A DNA stretch of 64,000 nt from Cerioporus squamosus (GCA_022592435.1 JABYQS010000106.1:1-64000); one strand, 5' to 3'. Counted from the first letter of the stretch, positions 1 through 12,260 are shown. Numbers and translations: made by a program. The notes: generated by a model from the sequence alone, not told the origin.

Positions 1-78
1 CCAATAGAGGCGGTAATGCGCGGCGGGCTTGCTAGGCTGCAAGAAGGGGTAGCAGACATACTGGGGGCCTGAAGACCG

Positions 79-1853
79 TTACGCGGAACACAACGGCGCC
101 GCGACGACCTCGGATCTCTGGGCACAATCTGCCAGTCCATCCCCGTTCGGACCCGAGGTGACATGCGAGTCGATATCATCGTCACGGGAGTCGGACGGCG
201 CTGTCGGAAGGTTCAAGTTGATACACCCTCCAAGGGAGGAGATGAAGCTGGGTGTGTCGTATGGGCTTCTCGAGGAATGCAACGGGTCGTCGGGATCGAC
301 TCTGACGACCACTTGGTTCGCTGCTTGCAGCTCGAGGAGGAAACGCGATACGAGGATCGCTGATATACTGCAGGAAAGACAAACGGGCGATATCAGTGAG
401 TAGACAGTTGCGGTGGATTGTGGTTATCGTGGGACGCATACGGAGCAATGAATACGGTGACCTTGCTGATGGCGAGGCCATTACCCGTCAGCTGCCCAGA
501 CGGAGTCATAAGTGAGCGTGTCGGAGAGAAGTGGTACACGCGACAGTGGGGCTCACCGCAGTCAGCGTAAGGGCGAGGTGGAGGATATTCAAGATAAAGA
601 GAGCTCTGATCGTGAGTGCTTGCCAGTGAGTTTATCGAGTATATTGATCGAGTATATCGACAGTGGATCTGTCGCGGGACGTACATGAAGTATATGGTGC
701 CTGCATGATATGTATGTCATGACATGCCCGAACTGTGATGACTCTGTGGGAACATACCATTGCGAAAGAGGATACCCGAAAGCGAGAGTCTCCTGGACTT
801 TCGAACATCTTCGAAGGCCCCCCGGCCGCCCAATGTTGTCCAGGTCACGCAGATGAGAAGGATATCGGCCACGATGAGCGGTACTCGAGAGCTGATCACG
901 ACTGCGCAATCGCTGTAGTGAGTGCGTGCCATTGCATATGTCCACTAGGCGACCTACGCCTTACGAATTATTAGCACTAATTGATACACAATGAACACGA
1001 GCAGGTCGAACCTCAGATCGAGTGCAGCAGTGGTGTTATCTATCTCACGACATCCGAACGGCGGAAGATTCTCTCCGGAGACATGATAGCCATATTCCAC
1101 CTGCATGGTCAACCACTAGTATGGACCACATCAAGTTTCAAGGAGAATATGGTCACTCACAAGATTGGCACCTACAGGCGCTAGAGACAATGTGAGGACG
1201 AGTAGTCCGAGGAGCTTGCTCCTGGTCAACACGTATGCGCGAAGAGAGGAGAATACTTGATGCCCGGTTTTAGCTAACATAGCCTGCAAATTAAATGGAT
1301 GACTTACCCGCTCCCGGAACAAACTGCAATATAATGAATGCAAACCCCACAATCTGGAACAGCGAACAACTGCAGACGGTCGATGTCAGTAGTCTTTCTG
1401 CGGTGCGCCAAACTCTGCGACCTATATACCAACCTCTGATGATTCCGGTTAGAATGAGCGAGGATAACGACCGAGACTGCATACCTTATCCGAAGGGAAA
1501 CTCGCAAGCTGTACTAAGTTTGTGACGGAGACCGTCATGTAACTCCACTTGTTCGCAAAGAACAAGACTGATGCTGCGGCCCGCTCATATGTCCAGAAGC
1601 AGGCCACTTCTTGCTCGAATGTGACGAATGTTTCGTAGATAAAGAGAGCTAAGGTGAGCGAAGCGTCAGCTTGACTAGGACGTGCTTGTCACGGGAAGGG
1701 GGTAAAGGCACCTGAGGCAGCCACGGCGCAGTAGTTTTCCGTGTAGCTGTTCGACGGTGTCAGAAAGTGTCATCTGCGAGAACTCGCAGAGTGTGTGACG
1801 TACAGAGTGTCGAACAAGCTTGCAAACGCGGCGGCATCTGCGTTGGAGGACAT
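79..1853 (-). CDS. DUF6533 family multi-pass membrane protein, copy 1
   Basis: This is a member of the fungal DUF6533 family, which are integral membrane proteins of unknown function. About ten short exons read on the minus strand. The first begins at 1853 with MSSNADAAAFASLFDTL and stops at a GTACGT donor. A short exon ending in CAVAAS-type residues follows. The signature exon (about 1535-1645) reads ETFVTFEQEVACFWTYER and then LFFANKW. Later exons give FVPGA, RAYVLTRSKLLGLL, GYHVSGENLPPFGC, ISSRVPLIVADILLI and ILNILHLAL. The C-terminal exon has FLLELQAANQVVVRVDPDD and a hydrophilic tail ending at 79. The family motif FDRE is FEQE here, but the reading is open throughout, so this copy looks intact. 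Function is unknown; exon borders are approximate. Confidence 0.75.
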
Positions 1854-2995
1854 GGTGAAGTCGAATGCCAAAGGTCACCCTCACGTCAACGAGGCTGGCT
1901 CGGTATGATCATCATTATTCATCGCACAAGCCAGGCCTTATATCGAGCACGACTCTGTAAGGTCAACGCTCAGTGTGCCAACCGTCAGATAGATATCAGG
2001 ATACGCACGCTGGCATCCGCCATATCTGATCCCATCGTGTCGTCGGGGATAGAAGAGCTGCGTGAGTACAGGCACGCTGCATGCGAACACTGCGGTTACT
2101 GGTATTGAAGACTACGGAGTGAGTCCATGTGAATCTAGCCAATCGGGCACTAGACAGCAGCAGTTAGATAAATCTGAACCTGTAATTTCGATGGTCAATC
2201 ATGCGATCGCCCTGAGAGAACGCAGAGAAGTACCAGCTCGAAGCCGTGGCCCCGTGGTTCGACGCACAGGCGACCGAAGCGAAGACTCCGAGCTCGAAGT
2301 TCAAACGTCTTCGCCAGCCCACGAAAGTGTATGTAGCACAGTTGCGGCCCTCCGAATATGCCACTCTATGCCACCGGTGCAGATAAATGGCAGGCAATCA
2401 CTGCGGGAAGTGAGTAGTAAATACGCATCAAAACCTGATAAGGACGCTGAAGCCGCTCAAGTTGAATTGGAGTTCATAGCCACATTGAAAGAAACTGTAC
2501 GCAGTCTAGCGCCATATAGACACATGATCAACCCGCTTGTGAGACCATTGCTTACCGGCGACTTGATACTCCGCACTGCGAGTAGAGGGCTGTTCCCCGG
2601 GGTGCGATGCCGCGTCTCGTTGGCCATCTCGCCCTGCAGAAGACTGCACTTACTCGACTTCGATGGGCAGAGTACGGGTAATGGACACTTTCGCCTCGTG
2701 GCAGACCAGCCAAAGTGGCCGCCGTCTCGTCCCGGGCCAGTATGGATGAACGTTGGGGTGAGCGACAGGCAATCCGCTCGACCGACCTAGGTCAATCCCT
2801 GTCAATCCTCGTCTGCTTAGGTCTGTCAATTTCCGGAGATCTGAGATGCTCACAGAGGTATGTTCAAGTATCTTCCCACAAACTCAGCTAAGTGCTCTGC
2901 TGCCAGTGCCAGTGAGAACCTATTCGCGAGGAGCATCAGTGAGTCACAGTGACTCTGAAGTCCCAGCAGATCCCAGCAGGCCCCAACTCACTTGG
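1854..2995. other. Intergenic, upstream of DUF6533 copy 1
   Basis: I find no convincing gene here. Just upstream of the start codon (about 1855-1893, minus strand) lies a CTCGTTGACGTGAGGGTGAC / TTCGACTTCACC block that recurs upstream of the other DUF6533 copies. A long open stretch at 2062-2790 on the plus strand has no recognisable protein features and is probably chance. Confidence 0.4.
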
Positions 2996-2999
2996 TAGT

Positions 3000-3240
3000 C
3001 TAGAAGCATGCTGCTTCTCGATCAGCCCGGCTGTGTTGAAAGCGTCGTGGATGAAGAGAACTGCGATCAGAGCGAGGTCATCTCTATCAGGACGAGCTTG
3101 CAGCAAACTGCGCGAACGCCCCCGAGGTTGCTAAAGCGCAGTAAGCTTGGGTGTAGCTGTTTCCACAGGCGGGTATGCAACAGAGACGCTATCGGATAGG
3201 GCCACGGTAGCGGCATTTGCATTTGCATCGCATCATGATG
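3000..3240 (-). pseudogene. Decayed 5' fragment of a DUF6533 gene
   Basis: Read on the minus strand, this stretch resembles the first three exons of the DUF6533 copies in order. A start region near 3235 has a DADA-like repeat and ACCGTGGCCCTATCCGATAG (compare ACCGTGGCCCTATTCGACAC at 63.88 kb). An exon like SYTQAYCALATS follows, and then VLFIHDAFNT, matching VLLIYDTFIT of the intact copies. After that the signature collapses: the FDREVACFW block is unrecognisable and no later exons are found. It is a truncated, mutated relic of the family rather than a working gene. Confidence 0.55.
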
Positions 3241-3967
3241 AAGTGTAGGGATGATCTTCGCACCGTTGTCGAGGGCCAAGGAGCGACTGCAGAGACGTCC
3301 GTGGCAGAACCGATCCTTATATTGAAGCACCACACTGCGCAGCAGTTTCGACGTCGCAGGCGATGATTGTTGAGGGGTGCGCCTGCCATATCCAACTATG
3401 TCAGAACGGACTGCGCGGGGGGTAAAGAGGACTTGCGCGAACTTCCTGAGACGGTGCTGCATGCGATCGTCACGAAAGGATTGGACAGGCGGTTCAGGAG
3501 ATTGAACTCCCCAGCTGTGGTCAAGCTGTGGTAAAGAAACCAGTGAGAAGGTGATCTGAACGTTCAGGTATGCCGGTTTCCCAGGTGAGCCATGCACTCG
3601 CTTGAGGTTCGCGTCCTGTGACGGTCCTGCATGCGCGATGCACAGTCGACCGCGGCGAAGCCAGAACCTGATGATGCAGGAATCTCGAATAGCATCGCAC
3701 ATCGGAAATTTACACCGACGCAGCGAGATCAATACGTAGAACAGGCTATCACTGACCTAGCAATCCGGTGCTATCATCAGCGCTCTGAAGCAGGCGTGTG
3801 ATCTACATATCCACGTACCCTTAGCTAAATCCCATAACCTGAGGCACCATAATGAAATCAACGAGGCGCGAAGAAGAGACGAAACCGTAGGGCTCTTCCG
3901 CATGATGATGATGATGCGGTGGCGGGGGATGCCGCGTCGTAAGAAGCCACAACGGACCGGATGTGCG
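3241..3967. other. Intergenic
   Basis: I see no gene in this stretch. Open frames on the minus strand (3067-3732) run across the decayed DUF6533 fragment and do not read as protein. A short CATGATGATGATGATG microsatellite lies near 3900. Confidence 0.35.
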
Positions 3968-5727
3968 TTAAGCGGAAGACGACGGCGTAGTATCCTGCCA
4001 GATCGCATCGTCGTCCGGGAGGCCTGAATTTGAGCGAAGGTCCAGTTCAAGACTACCGTCACTGCGGGGAAGGTCCGGATTAATGAACCCTCCAAGGGAT
4101 GAGATGAAGCTTGGCGTGTCCGAGTCATAGTACGGGCTTCTCGAGGAGTACAACGGATCGTCCGGGTCGAGTCTGACGACTGTCTGGTTGGCTTCCTGCA
4201 GCTCGAGGAGGAAGCGCGACACGAGGATCGCGGTGACGCTGCCAATAGAGCATTTCAGTGAGCAAGTGAGTCGCAGCACGGGCTCAGATGAGGGGCGTAC
4301 GGGGCGGTGAACAGTGTGACGAAACTACCTCCAGTACCATTGATTGTCGCCTGCCGAGTAATACGACGCGACTACGTCAAAAGATGGTAAGCTGAATACA
4401 TATTTCAGTACGGAGCTCACCGAAAGGAGAGACAGTGTGAGATGCAGGATGTTTAGGAGGGACAATACACTGACATCGACGCGAGGACCCGTCAGAATGA
4501 CCCGGGGCTGCTGTACGACAGACGCACATGAAGTAGACGGTTCCTGCGCGGACATCGACATCTGGGTAGGCAAGGCTTCTCAACAGGCTAGACAAATTGA
4601 AGGACACGCACCGTCGCGGAGAATCAAGTCAGACAGCGTTGGCCTCTTCGAGTGTCGGAAGCCTCTCAGAATATCCCGACTGCTCAGCTTTGTCCAGGTG
4701 ATACAGATCAGCAGGATGTCTGCAGTCATGAGGGGTGCTCTCGATGCAATTGTGATTGTTCGTCAGGGATGAGCAAGCATTACTGCAGAGTCTGCGAGCT
4801 AACCTACGTCTGTACGACGTGAGTCCGAGTTTGAATAGAAGTTCATCAAAGGAACCATACCTCAAGGTGATGTCCGCGCTCGTGTTATCCGTAGATATGC
4901 ACCCGATGCCATATTTCGCGAGGATGACCCCCGACAGACCGTAGCCATAGGGAACCTGTGTAGCACAGAATCAGTCCATGCTCGCACGCGAGTCTGGAAG
5001 GGAGTCGTGACACTGACCAGGTTAGCAGCCGCTGGTGCAGCAGACAGAGAAAAGACGAGGCATCCGAGGAGCTTGCTCCTGCTTAGTACGTAGGCGCGAA
5101 GGGCGGAGAACACTGGCAGCGAGGCATCAGAACTTGCGTGCATAGTACGACTGCCGGGAGCAAGCTCACCAGCCCAAGGGATCATCTGGAGAACCAGAAC
5201 TGCATGCAGTGCCTGGCTAAACGAAGAACAACTGAGGATGTTCGGTTGTCAGACAACTATCCTCGAATGCTCTGGCGCAGCGATACTAACCTCTGGATAC
5301 AGTCAGCGACGGTGCAACACTGGCAAGTTGGGGAGAGCGTTCCTCACTTCGCCAGAAGGGAAAGACATAAAGCCGACTAACTGCATGACATAGAATGTCA
5401 AGGAGATGCCCTTGTTGGCGAAGAACAAGAGCGACGTCCCGGTTCGCTCGGCGCTGCAGAAGCATGCTGATTCTCAGTTGAAGGTGACGATGGCATCGTA
5501 AATGAACAGTACTACGACGGGACAAAAGGATGAGTTTAGCTCACGACATGAGCTTGCGATAATGTGAACCTACCGGAAGTCGCCACGTCACAGTAGTTTC
5601 CGGTAGACCTATTCGGCGGTCACAGCAAGCGCGATCAGTGTTCCGTCACGGGGCGGTCGGAGAGAACGTACACGATCTCATACAGGTCGACAATCGCCGC
5701 AGCTCGGGCATCTTCATTGGTTGACAT
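3968..5727 (-). pseudogene. DUF6533 family copy 2, nonsense-mutated
   Basis: This copy has the same exon order as the other DUF6533 genes. It starts at 5727 (MSTNEDARAAAIVDLYEIV) and continues through YRNYCDVATS, LFIYDAIVTF, LLFFANKGISLTFYVM, RAYVLSRSKLLGCL, ADILLICITWTKLSS, LNILHLTLSLLSV and FLLELQEANQTVVRLDPDD. It ends in an acidic and Ser-rich tail at 3968. In the diagnostic exon the motif FDRE (GAC CGA GAA in a sister copy) has become AAC TGA GAA, an in-frame stop at 5474-5476. The FWTAKR block is also altered to FCSAER. The rest of the frame is well preserved, so inactivation looks recent. If the exon can be skipped a truncated product is possible, but the signature helix would be lost. 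Confidence 0.7.
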
Positions 5728-6467
5728 GGCCAGCAGAGAGCCGGATGACGGTGGGTTCTGAGTCGGCACTGACTCCTCTAGAGCTGGGAAATGGACTTGA
5801 CCCCAAATGCTACTGGTGAGTCTTATACTCCAGCGCAAAGCGTCGATCGACCGATCGGCGCGCATAAGTCTCGACGGGAGTTGGTGAGATGCTCGCCGCA
5901 TGGACTAGTAGGCGCATCCGCCATCGCCATCTCTGACGTCTCCGAGAAGATTGTGTCTTCATATAGGACCGGGATGGGAGTGCTTCAACTGAATCCGGGA
6001 GTAGCGCAGGAGAGTGGCGGGAAATGACTGCTGAAACGATGGTCCCAAGCAGCATCGGAGCTGGTTGTCGGACAGGATGACGTGACGACACCGCGTGGCG
6101 GTTCGGATTCCACGCAGTCGGCCACAAGTGGTAGCAGGAAGACCAGCTTAGCTTAGGTTTACTGCCATTGCATTCACGATGGCGCACCGTAAGTACCGTG
6201 ACGGGTTCGGAGTTGGCTCTGAGCGGTGTTTTGTTGCCACAAGTCACTAGCTACTAACTAGCATCATGTGAGTAGGTTTACGGCCGATCGATGGCTGTAA
6301 CTCACACGCCATGGAACTGGGTGGAGTTTGTGCGGACGCAGCTGGCGCGCACAAGCAAGTATGGAGGAGGTGGTGGTGGTGGAGGCGAAGAAGAAGCCGT
6401 ATCTGTTCGGATGGCCTGCTCAAGGTCGGCTGGACAAAAAGACGAAAACGATATCTGGCAAGCGCGA
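5728..6467. other. Intergenic, upstream of DUF6533 copy 2
   Basis: No gene is recognised. The minus strand has a long open frame (5810-6247) without protein character. A GGT/GGA-rich and GAAGAA purine tract lies at about 6360-6400, next to the tRNA gene. Confidence 0.35.
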
Positions 6468-6574
6468 CGACACCAGTAGGGTTCGAACCTACGCTCTCAG
6501 AGAGAAACAGATAAAGTGCAAACCGTGTGTATACACGTTCTAATCTGTCGCCTTAACCACTTGGCTATAGTGTC
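6468..6574 (-). tRNA. tRNA-Ser (anticodon AGA) with intron
   Basis: On the minus strand the acceptor stem GACACTA pairs with TGGTGTC. The D arm is GCC...GGC. The anticodon stem is ACAGA/TCTGT with loop TTAGAAA, so the anticodon is AGA. There is a long variable arm (class II) and a T arm GTAGG-TTCGAAC-CCTAC. A 25-nt intron sits one base 3' of the anticodon, the canonical position. A near-identical mature gene with a different intron lies on the plus strand at 11707-11814. Confidence 0.93.
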
Positions 6575-7123
6575 CCGGACGGCGACCTTCCACAGTACGA
6601 TGAATGTATTACACTTAATGGAGATGTCCACAAGAACTTGTCCCTCCGACTTTGTGAGAACAACCTCAAGTCTGATCGGATGCGTCTTGTAACACTAGTA
6701 CCACTTCGTAAGTCAGGATTCGAGTCACCATATTTAACGCACAGGACCGTCGTGAACCCGGTTCACAAGTATTTCAACGGTAGGGATCGCAACTTCATTA
6801 CGCCGATAGGGATCAATGGGACATGAATGCATGACAGCCAGCTTCCACCTGCGTAGGAAGAAAGGACGCCCCACATAAACCCTACCGTATGCTCCGGTAT
6901 GCGGTTGAACCATCATGCATCAGGCTTGGAACGAGAAGGACGGTAGGACGGGATCGCACAACCAGTACCCGGCCTTCCGCCCGCCCGCCGCCACCAATCC
7001 CGCGCGGACTCCCGAAGGGAATGGTACAGAGACTATATATACAAGGCGTGGTCGTAAGCTACACATACACATAACTCGTCGCCGTCGTCGCATTCGTCTA
7101 CCGTCTACTGCAGGTGCCCCCCC
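6575..7123. other. Intergenic
   Basis: This separates the tRNA gene from the 3' end of the MFS transporter. I find no coding or RNA feature that I can support. Confidence 0.3.
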
Positions 7124-9343
7124 TCATAGCGTGTAACGGTACCCGCTCCACTCGTCGCCCTTGTCCTGCTTCGCCTCCGCGACGCTCGCGTACGTCCCGT
7201 TCTTCGCGAGCTCCGTCCGCCCGTCGTTGACGCCCTTGATGATCTCGTCCCGCTCGCCGCGCTCGCGCTTCGCGTTCTCGCGCCGTAGGAAGATATGGTA
7301 AATGATCGCCATGACGAGCCCAATCGCAATGTACATGAGCACGATGCCATGCCCGAGGGTGTACCATGGTGCGTCCCGTGCGCGGTACTGCGTGCGAATC
7401 CGTGCGTCAGAGCGGGATGCACGGACAAAGCAAGAAGACAAGGTACGTACGACGTTCGAAGAGACGCGCCGTTGATGTTGCCGAAGGAGATGACCATGGC
7501 GATCGAGACGCTGCGCTTGTACGAGCCCTCGACGTTGTTTGACACCCATGCGATGATGTTCGGGATCGTCGGGTAGATACCGCACGCAGCCAGGTACACG
7601 GCAACGTACGAGAGCGTGGCGTTGCGCGACACGATCAGGATGATGTATCCCACCAGCCCAACCGACAATGACGCCCTGTCATCGGTATGAGTCCATGGTA
7701 CAGGACAGCAGGGGAGGGTGGACTTACATGGTGAGGTATCCGCGGTTGCCGTAGCGGTCCGCGGCCCAGCCAACTGCGCAGGTTACGATACAGGCAACCA
7801 CGTACACCGGGACACTCAGAAGGTTCGCGGGAGTCGCGGTGTATCCTACGGGACAACGTGAGTCTAGCACGAACTCGATCTGGGGCGCTGGACCTACCAA
7901 GGGCATTGATGATGCTAGGCAGGAAGAGCGAGAACGCGTAGAGGGGGCCATCAGCTCCCATATAGAGCAGCACTGTGAAGCTAGTCAGTCTTGTGCGCAA
8001 GTAAGCAATCGCACTGAAGACTCACTTCCAACCCAAGTCTTCCAGTCAAGCAGACTCCGCCAGATGTAATGCCATCGAAGATTCTCACCAGCTGCGCTGA
8101 ACTGGTCGTCCGATTGAAGGCGACGAACAACCACGGTGCGCTCCGCCTCGCTCAAGAACTTCGCCGTGTCCGGGAAGTCCTGGATGATCCAGAAAGACAT
8201 GAAGCCCGCGACGACCGTGATGAGACCCTCAATGATGAAGATCCACGCCCACGCCGGCTTGCCTCCCGCACCGTCCAAGTTCGAGATTGCTGCCTGCACG
8301 CACCAAGGTATGTCCCGGGAACAGCGCACGAAGGTTCATGAGAACAGAGTAGAGCGACATACCGAGGAAGAGAAGCAAGCATCGGAGACAGTTGGTCAGC
8401 TTCGGTTCCGAGGGAAGTAAGATGCATCGGATGCGTACCGCGAGCAATCCACCGAACGCACCGGACACAGTCGCCGCGGAGAAGAACACAGCGGCGCGGA
8501 TGCCGAACTCGGAGCGTTTGTACCAGCTGTACGTATGTGTCCCATACAGTCAGCGAGCGCATTCAACCGACAGAAGGCCGCGCGCACGAAGTTCGCGAAG
8601 ACGCACCATGAGAGGTAGTAGTTCACACCCGGGAACAGACCGGCTTCGAACATGCCGAGCAGCCACCGCATGCCTGCGAGGCAGCATATGTGAGAACGAC
8701 GTCAAACCGTCACGACGTGGACTATTCGAGCAAGAGACTTACCAAGCAGGCCGCCATAATTGTGCACCAATCCTTGCACGGTCTGGAAGTCGCGAGAGAG
8801 GTGGGTACTCGGGGTGCGGGTGGGCAGAGTTCGCGCGACGTACCATCATGACGCCCCAGAGGAGCATGAGGAGCGAGAGCCATACTGACGGCCTCAGCCG
8901 CTTGAGGAAGACGTTGGACGGGACCTCGAATATCGCGTACGAGAAGAAGAAAATCGTGAGCGCGATGAGGTATTGCTTGTCCGTGATATGTAGGTCTTGC
9001 TCCATGTGGTAGAGCTGCCCGCCCGAACGACGACCAGCTCGCGTCCAGCGCATCGAGAGTGAGCACGACGCACCTTCGCATTCCCGATGCTCGTCCGGTC
9101 TAGGAAACTGAGAAGGTACAGGAACGACAGCCACGGGACGAGGTACAGGTCGAGCTTGCGCATCAACTTGCGCTCGTCCACCCCGCTGACATCGACATGC
9201 GGGTTATACAGCGGATGCTCGAGCTTCGCCCCCGCGTCGGGCGAGATGCGCTCGACTTGGGACGCGCGCCCCTTCTCGTCCGAGTACGTCGACGCGGCGG
9301 ACGTCTTCACCGTCTGCTTCTCGGGGTCGGTCGGCGCGGACAT
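7124..9343 (-). CDS. MFS transporter, allantoate/nicotinate permease (Dal5/TNA1-like) family
   Basis: This is a major facilitator superfamily permease of the anion:cation symporter type, the group that includes yeast Dal5 and Tna1. It would act at the plasma membrane on a small organic anion; the substrate cannot be read from sequence. The start at 9343 gives MSAPTDPEKQTVKTSAAS, a hydrophilic N-terminus, then KLDLYLVPWLSFLYLLSFLD with the DRTSIGNAK motif of helix 1. Further helices include LIALTIFFFSYAIFEVPSNV, WLLGMFEAGLFPGVNYYLSW, a central charged loop (about 8000-8200), GYIILIVSRNATLSYVAVY and a last helix near 7330. The C-terminal tail is charged and ends at 7124. At least seven exons are separated by short introns. 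Twelve helices are expected. Confidence 0.85.
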
Positions 9344-10202
9344 GGCTGCTGCGTGGGGGCTCCAATGACGACGGGCGTACTGAATGGCGAAGGGCCGTGG
9401 TCGCGGACGCAGAGCAAGCCGTGGGTGCTGAATGGCAGGGTGTTGGGAACGGGCCGCCAAACTTCGCCCGTGGCTGGTTTATATGTCTGTTTCGCAGTGC
9501 TAGTCAGCTTCCACCCCGCCTGCGTCAGGACGGCCCCATCTGCCGCGGAAAAGCAGGATTGCCGGGCATATCTGGGGCGGCACAAGAGAATCCTGGTCAT
9601 GGGTTCGCCGCGAGAACGATAGAGATCAGACTGGCGTTCCTGCGCGTTTGCCGGTCAGGACCGCGGCGCCCACGTCCGCGAAGGCTTCGAGTGACAGACA
9701 GCAACGCCGCAGCGTCTCGAGCATATGCTTCCTTCACGCTGGCTTAACGTAAACTCGTGGCATCCGTACTGGAGGACGAGGCGAAGTGGATCTTGTGGTG
9801 GTAGTGAGAAGGATGCGATCTCGAGATCCGGGGAACGGTACGGGGTAGCGGACCTGGTGGCGGTGATGTACGATTCACCCGGCGGGGTAGGGCTTGCAGA
9901 TTGTTTGTCCGCGCGGGGTTAGATGAACACAAACTTCATCGTTCCATCCAGGGTTCCACAGTCGTCGTTAGGATTGCGCAACTTCTCATAGGCTCAGGCT
10001 GCCCCTGTGGCACCTTCCAGCAGCGCAACGCATGTCGTGCAATCGCACGTACGGTCAGTGCGCCGTCCGGATGCATGGGCGAACTAACCAAGACGCCATT
10101 CCATCTACACCTCGTACATCCAACGTAGCGAGCATCCAAGGCGCAACCTAGCCCTCACTCCAGTCACAGCCTAAGCTCTGGGGATACTTCACCTCGGTCC
10201 GG
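9344..10202. other. Intergenic between MFS gene 5' end and dolichyl-diphosphatase 3' end
   Basis: This holds the promoter side of the MFS gene. No gene or repeat is recognised; open frames at 9397-9922 are GC-rich chance frames. Confidence 0.35.
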
Positions 10203-11200
10203 TCACTCGTCTTTCGCCTTCGCAGTCGACGCTCTCATCCTATCCCACTCCTCCCTCCACCTCGCATACTGCACCTCAGTCCCAGCATCTGACCACACCG
10301 CCCACCCATCTCGCAAACGGAACCACGCACACACGGGGTTGGTGAGCAGCGCCGTCCGGAACCGTCCTAAGAGGGAGTTGGGCCAGCGCGTCGGGATAAG
10401 CTCGACGAGCGTGTAGTACGTGGAGCCGAAGGCGACTCCAATGCCGAAGCCCCAGAGGACCTGCGGGACGGTGTGGTATGACAGGTAGTACCTGCGCGAT
10501 AAATAATCGTGTCGGTGACAATGGGGTGAGTTTCCGAACGAGAGAGGCATACCTGGAGAACGCGACTGCGGCGGACCACGAGAGGATGAATGCGAACAAG
10601 AGAACGTCTCGCGCGTAGTCGAGGAACGCGGAGCCGGTCGAGACCCAGCGATGGCGGAGGGAGAAGTGGAGGAAGAGGAAGCTTGCGAAGTAGCCCATCC
10701 ACTGGCTATGCGAGGACGGGAAGCCGTACCCGTCGCCCAAGTTCTCTGCGCGGGGATAGCGTCGTGTCGGTAATCTGGGAGTGGGAAGGACGAGAGGGTC
10801 CGGAAGACGAGACTCACGATTCGGACGGTCTTGCCGGATCATGTGCTTCAACACATAGTTGCTCGCCTCACACAGCATCTGCCCCGCCCACATCTCCAGG
10901 AATACAAGCTCTCGCGTCCACACCGTCAGAGCAGCATATGCGGGCTAGTCCCGTCGTCGTGTTACGTATCAGTTCCCTTCTCCGTCCCCTCAATCATGGC
11001 GCACTCACGTTCAATAAGATGGGGCTCAGCGTGAGGAGTGCGAGTACTTGGGCCAAGGAAGAAGATTCGTCGTCTGTTCAGGTCGCTGTTAATGGAATTG
11101 TTGGTCGTGTCACGGACGTCAGTGAACGAGAAGTGCACTCACATAGAACATAGGTGAGCTCCAGGGCCGCACGCGATACATTAGCTGGTTCGGTCGCCAT
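10203..11200 (-). CDS. CAX4: Dolichyl-diphosphatase (CAX4/CWH8, DOLPP1-like)
   Basis: This PAP2-superfamily ER membrane enzyme removes a phosphate from dolichyl diphosphate, recycling the carrier for N-glycosylation. Exon 1 starts at 11200 (MATEPANVSRAALELTYVL). It splices to YDESSSLAQVLALLTLSPIL and then to PAYAALTVWTRELVFLEMW. The active-site motifs follow in order: KHMIRQDRP (motif 1), GFPSSHSQ (motif 2) and SRYYLSYHTVPQ (motif 3). In motif 3 a Gln replaces the Asp seen in other PAP2 enzymes, which fits the dolichyl branch as I recall it and is not a lesion. Helices FLFLHFSLRHR and LWGFGIGVAFGSTYYTL are present. The C-terminus is basic and ends at 10203. The protein is close to the family length. 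Confidence 0.88.
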
Positions 11201-11706
11201 TGCCGATAAGCAGCCAGCTGAGTAACCAGTAATTCACTGAGTTGAGAACCAATGGGTCAGCACCTTTCCACAGCGGTTACGATGGTCAATTGCAGTACAG
11301 CGGGACAAAACAGAATGTGAGATTGTACCGCGGCGAGCGTGCTGGCCCTCTGGGCAGTTTAAGATATCCCTTGCATAGAGCAACTCGGGTTGCTCAACAA
11401 CCAGGGCAAACATCGAGGGAAGCAGTGATCATATAGCGGGCTGGGGAGTAGCGCGATGGAGAAGAACTTACGGGGAAATGCCGCGATATATCAACGTTCC
11501 TCCCTGCTACTTCAACCTCCGACGAGTTCTCTGCCGGCCAGTTAGTCAATTGCCCAGATCTCAAGTCCGTTAGTACGAGATCGTGTCTTCAGGATGGTTA
11601 CGCTGAAAGAGGCCCACAGGAGAGAAGCAGGCCGGAGCAGCAAGTGAAGCACGTTCTCTTCACGAGCTTCTGCGATTGTGTAAGCAGCTGGAAGGCGCTT
11701 TCCTAT
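11201..11706. other. Intergenic
   Basis: This is the promoter side of the dolichyl-diphosphatase gene. I see no further feature before the tRNA gene. Confidence 0.3.
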
Positions 11707-11814
11707 GACACTATAGCCAAGTGGTTAAGGCGACAGATTAGAATATTTGGCTCATGTCCAGATGCGATAATCTGTTTCTCTCTGAGAGCGTAGGTTCGAA
11801 CCCTACTGGTGTCG
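11707..11814 (+). tRNA. tRNA-Ser (anticodon AGA) with intron
   Basis: The mature sequence matches the copy at 6468-6574: acceptor GACACTA/TGGTGTC, anticodon loop TTAGAAA, long variable arm and the same T arm. The 26-nt intron occupies 11744-11769 and is unrelated in sequence to the intron of the other copy. The two genes point in opposite directions about 5.1 kb apart. Confidence 0.93.
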
Positions 11815-12260
11815 TATAAATACTCCTCCCACCTCAAGAGTCTCTGTTTTTCTGCTCAGTGCAGGCTGATTCGATCCACATGACACCAAGCCTGACATCG
11901 ACACACAGTCTGAGGAACGTATTGTAGTGCCAGATATCTAAAGTACGTGGTGCATTTCAGGCAGGTTGGATAGACTGTGCTTTCCGCCATATCTCCTCGT
12001 GAAGTTCGAACTCTATGCTCACGCTTTCCTTCGATGAAGGCATGGACACTAGCCTCCGACAGGGATTCTATGCTTGAAGCCTGACTAATCCCCGACTCTG
12101 TATCGGCCACGTAGAGCGACTGAGGGGCGGCGAATGAGATATATTCGTGGAGCGGGAGAGTCTGCTTCTGTCCTGGCGGTTCACGCGGCCGTAGTCCATC
12201 TTCCGCTACCCGGCCCATGCGGTATCTCATGTACACAGCCAGAGTTTGCGAGCCGTACAC
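11815..12260. other. Intergenic
   Basis: This stretch separates the tRNA gene from the 3' end of the PanC gene. No supported feature is seen. Confidence 0.3.

Noticed and set aside
2062..2790. A 242-codon plus-strand open frame
   Set aside because: No protein features, no splice context and no similarity to anything recognised. It overlaps the upstream region of a minus-strand gene.
10480..10560. Missing Asp in PAP2 motif 3 of the dolichyl-diphosphatase (Gln instead)
   Set aside because: A Gln at this place is a feature of the dolichyl-diphosphatase branch as I recall it, so it is not a sign of inactivation.
6500..11800. The inverted tRNA pair as ends of a mobile element
   Set aside because: The tRNA copies are complete genes with unrelated introns, and the enclosed genes are ordinary housekeeping genes with normal composition.
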